Assembly: GCF_022538055.1 (NCBI RefSeq)
Contig: NZ_JAKZAM010000011.1
Location: 62,001-126,000, forward strand
Origin: Cognataquiflexum nitidum
GTDB lineage: Bacteria; Bacteroidota; Bacteroidia; Cytophagales; Cyclobacteriaceae
Length of the DNA stretch: 64,000 bases
Reading direction: 5' to 3'
Each line of letters starts with the position of its first letter. The first letter of the stretch is position 1. The notes beneath the pieces were generated by a model. That model saw nothing but the letters and a program-made list of their open reading frames with translations. It was not told where the DNA came from and did no database searches. Of this stretch, positions 62,716-64,000 are shown piece after piece. A program made the position numbers and the translations under genes.

Positions 62716-63264
62716 TTATAACTCTTCTCCGGAAAGAATGGTCCTGCTGTTGGTTACTTTAAATAGCTTATATACACTAAATCTGTCATCTGCTTCCATT
62801 CCTGTCCCGTTGAAAATCGTTTCTTTCTCTTGGATAGTTACAAATTTCTCAGTGTAAATTTTCTTTGAGTTGGGATCCCAATAAAGTTCTTCTGAAGAAA
62901 GCTTTTGGTCTTTTTCAAGGTTGTGCACTTGTACGTCCCCTTCTCCCCTATATATGTTTTTTGTCTTGTCGTAATAGCCTTTATCTGCACGCATTGTGGA
63001 GCTGGTATTGCCGTCTTTGTCAAAAAAGAAAATCTCAATTCCTTCCGGAAATTCCAGGTCTCCCGTACCAAACTTCATCTGTTTCTTGGCTTTGACTTGC
63101 GTCCTGATGATAGTGGAGTCGCTGTGGAATAACTCAATATCCATTGCCAGACCAATGGGACCTTTGTACGTCTCCAGAATACTGCTGTCGACTTCCTCTC
63201 CACATGAATATAAACAAAGGACGAGGCCAACAAAAGGAAAAGATAATCTACCAATGACACCCAT
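62716..63264 (-). CDS. lptC: LPS export ABC transporter periplasmic protein LptC
   Basis: The 182-residue protein has a lipoprotein signal (FVGLVLCLYSC, Cys near 21). The LptC beta-jellyroll wording follows: GPIGLAMDIELFHSDS, the LptC-typical ADKGYYDKTKNIYRGEGDVQV, and ELYWDPNSKKIYTEKFVTI with FNGTGMEAD. LptC passes LPS from the LptBFG transporter to LptA. Other lpt genes are outside the window. A lipid anchor instead of a transmembrane helix is usual in Bacteroidota. Confidence 0.88.
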   Translation of the reverse strand: MGVIGRLSFPFVGLVLCLYSCGEEVDSSILETYKGPIGLAMDIELFHSDSTIIRTQVKAKKQMKFGTGDLEFPEGIEIFFFDKDGNTSSTMRADKGYYDKTKNIYRGEGDVQVHNLEKDQKLSSEELYWDPNSKKIYTEKFVTIQEKETIFNGTGMEADDRFSVYKLFKVTNSRTILSGEEL

Positions 63265-63302
63265 ACCTGCAAAGATATGAAAGATTGCTAAATGATCGAG
63301 AC

Positions 63303-63340
63303 CATAAAAAAAGGCAGCCTTTTATCGACTGCCTTTTGGT
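63303..63340 (-). terminator. Rho-independent terminator of the TPR gene
   Basis: AAAAGGCAG (63309-63317) pairs with CTGCCTTTT (63329-63337) around an 11-base loop. A minus-strand T-run follows beyond 63306. It is just past the stop of the TPR gene at 63359. Confidence 0.85.
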
Positions 63341-63358
63341 TTAATATTTTAAAGAAAA

Positions 63359-64000
63359 TTAATCCCTAGATGCCAAGGTAACTGTCTCTCCAATCCAACA
63401 ACCCACATTTACCGTCTCACCTACCTGTCTGCTTTCTGTAAATAACTCTTCTTTTGATGGGAATCTTGCTCTTGCTTCTGCCATTCCTTTGCTATCCCCG
63501 GCTCTTGAGTAGGCATTGTATGCAGCGATGTAAATTGCTTGGTCATCTACCCTACTTATACCCCTTCTACAATCTGCAGCAGAGCTCATGTAGAGTTGTG
63601 CAATGAGTAACCAAGCTTCTTTTGCTTTCTCAGCATCTAATTTAGCTGCCTCCAATGCTGCTGCCCTAGCCGCACTTTTTCTTCCTGCCTGAGCATGAAC
63701 TTTGGCAAGGTCATAGTGAATATCAGCTTTCTGAACGTCATTTTCAGCCAATGTCAAAGCTTTTTCCAAAACAGGTTGCGCTTTGTCATACTCTCTGCTT
63801 TGCATATACTTCATAGCCCTGACCTGTGAGGTGGAAAAGGTCGGGTTTTGGGAATCTATGATTTCGAGGGCTTTAAGAAATGAATCTGAATTAAGACATT
63901 TGTACTGAACAGAATATTTAAAGATCTGATTGGCCAAAACCATGTTGGTAGGGTCTGCTGTAAGCCTTGGCCCTAGAGTTCCTTCGATGAACTCACAATC
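63359..64000 (-). CDS. TPR-containing protein, 5' partial
   Basis: The frame is open to the right edge. Upstream of the Met at 63943 it continues with DCEFIEGTLGPRLTADPTN, so the true start lies outside the window. The visible 213 residues contain tetratricopeptide-like helix pairs (REYDKAQPVLEKALTLAEND, IHYDLAKVHAQAGRKSAARA) and end in a non-repeat tail with a Cys (VGCWIGETVTLASRD). Role unknown. It is typical of envelope-associated TPR proteins found beside lptC in this phylum. A terminator follows its stop. Confidence 0.75.
   Translation of the reverse strand, partial: DCEFIEGTLGPRLTADPTNMVLANQIFKYSVQYKCLNSDSFLKALEIIDSQNPTFSTSQVRAMKYMQSREYDKAQPVLEKALTLAENDVQKADIHYDLAKVHAQAGRKSAARAAALEAAKLDAEKAKEAWLLIAQLYMSSAADCRRGISRVDDQAIYIAAYNAYSRAGDSKGMAEARARFPSKEELFTESRQVGETVNVGCWIGETVTLASRD

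Noticed and set aside
1..64000. tRNA or rRNA genes
   Set aside because: No cloverleaf with a T-loop such as ggttcgaatcc and no rRNA-like segment was recognised on reading. A dedicated scan was not possible.

Overview
The window looks like chromosome from a member of the Bacteroidota, most likely a Cyclobacteriaceae-type marine or freshwater bacterium. The evidence is a gldB gliding lipoprotein, a TonB receptor with a carboxypeptidase-like N-terminal domain, fasciclin and GH130 proteins, TAnnTTTG-type promoter elements, weak or absent Shine-Dalgarno sequences, and moderate GC. No rRNA, tRNA, CRISPR array, insertion sequence or prophage was recognised. The species assignment is inference.

Layout. 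1-3.7 kb: the 3' part of a Spy-like/plug protein, a DUF885 metallopeptidase lipo/periplasmic protein and a DUF4143 ATPase. 3.8-11.1 kb: a trans-4-hydroxy-L-proline catabolic block. It has a divergent AraC regulator, then a pyrroline-hydroxycarboxylate deaminase of the DapA family, an alpha-ketoglutarate semialdehyde dehydrogenase, a hydroxyproline 2-epimerase and a D-amino-acid (D-hydroxyproline) dehydrogenase. A DUF1016/YhcG-like PDDEXK nuclease sits inside the row. 11.3-13.1 kb: an esterase lipoprotein and nth. 13.1-37.9 kb: an exopolysaccharide/O-antigen region (asparagine-synthetase-like amidotransferase, glycosyltransferases, radical SAM/SPASM protein, SLBB export protein, Wzz, Wzx, Wzy, methyltransferases, 2OG oxygenase, hexapeptide acyltransferase and a priming glycosylphosphotransferase). 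It is interrupted by gldB, a fasciclin lipoprotein, a 2H phosphoesterase and a universal stress protein. The stretch at about 24.6-27.6 kb is visibly more AT-rich.

37.9-45.3 kb: a toxin-antitoxin pair with a frameshift in each gene, a secreted GH130 enzyme, a quinone-oxidoreductase/MaoC fusion, an M20 dipeptidase and a DsbD-like thiol-disulfide transporter. 45.4-52.3 kb: rpiB-tatC-glyA behind a good promoter, then an SGNH lipoprotein, a TonB receptor and a His-rich small protein that look like a metal-uptake operon, and two small unknown proteins. 52.4-64 kb: an AEC transporter, AsmA, inositol monophosphatase, rsmI, a pterin dehydratase, a DUF493 protein, a PpiD/SurA-like isomerase, a CNNM/CorC protein, a small membrane protein, LptC and a TPR protein that runs off the right end.

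The most notable observations are these. (1) The toxin and antitoxin reading frames at 37891-38472 are each broken by one base in an A-tract and become recognisable only after correction. (2) The interdomain linker of the oxidoreductase-MaoC fusion seems to be made of repeats that are normally intergenic. (3) Several families of degenerate phrase-like repeats occupy the gaps around catabolic genes. (4) Six gene junctions share exactly the same 8-bp overlap, ATGNNTAA. (5) A nuclease gene is embedded in the hydroxyproline operon. No convincing wholly new multi-gene system was found.
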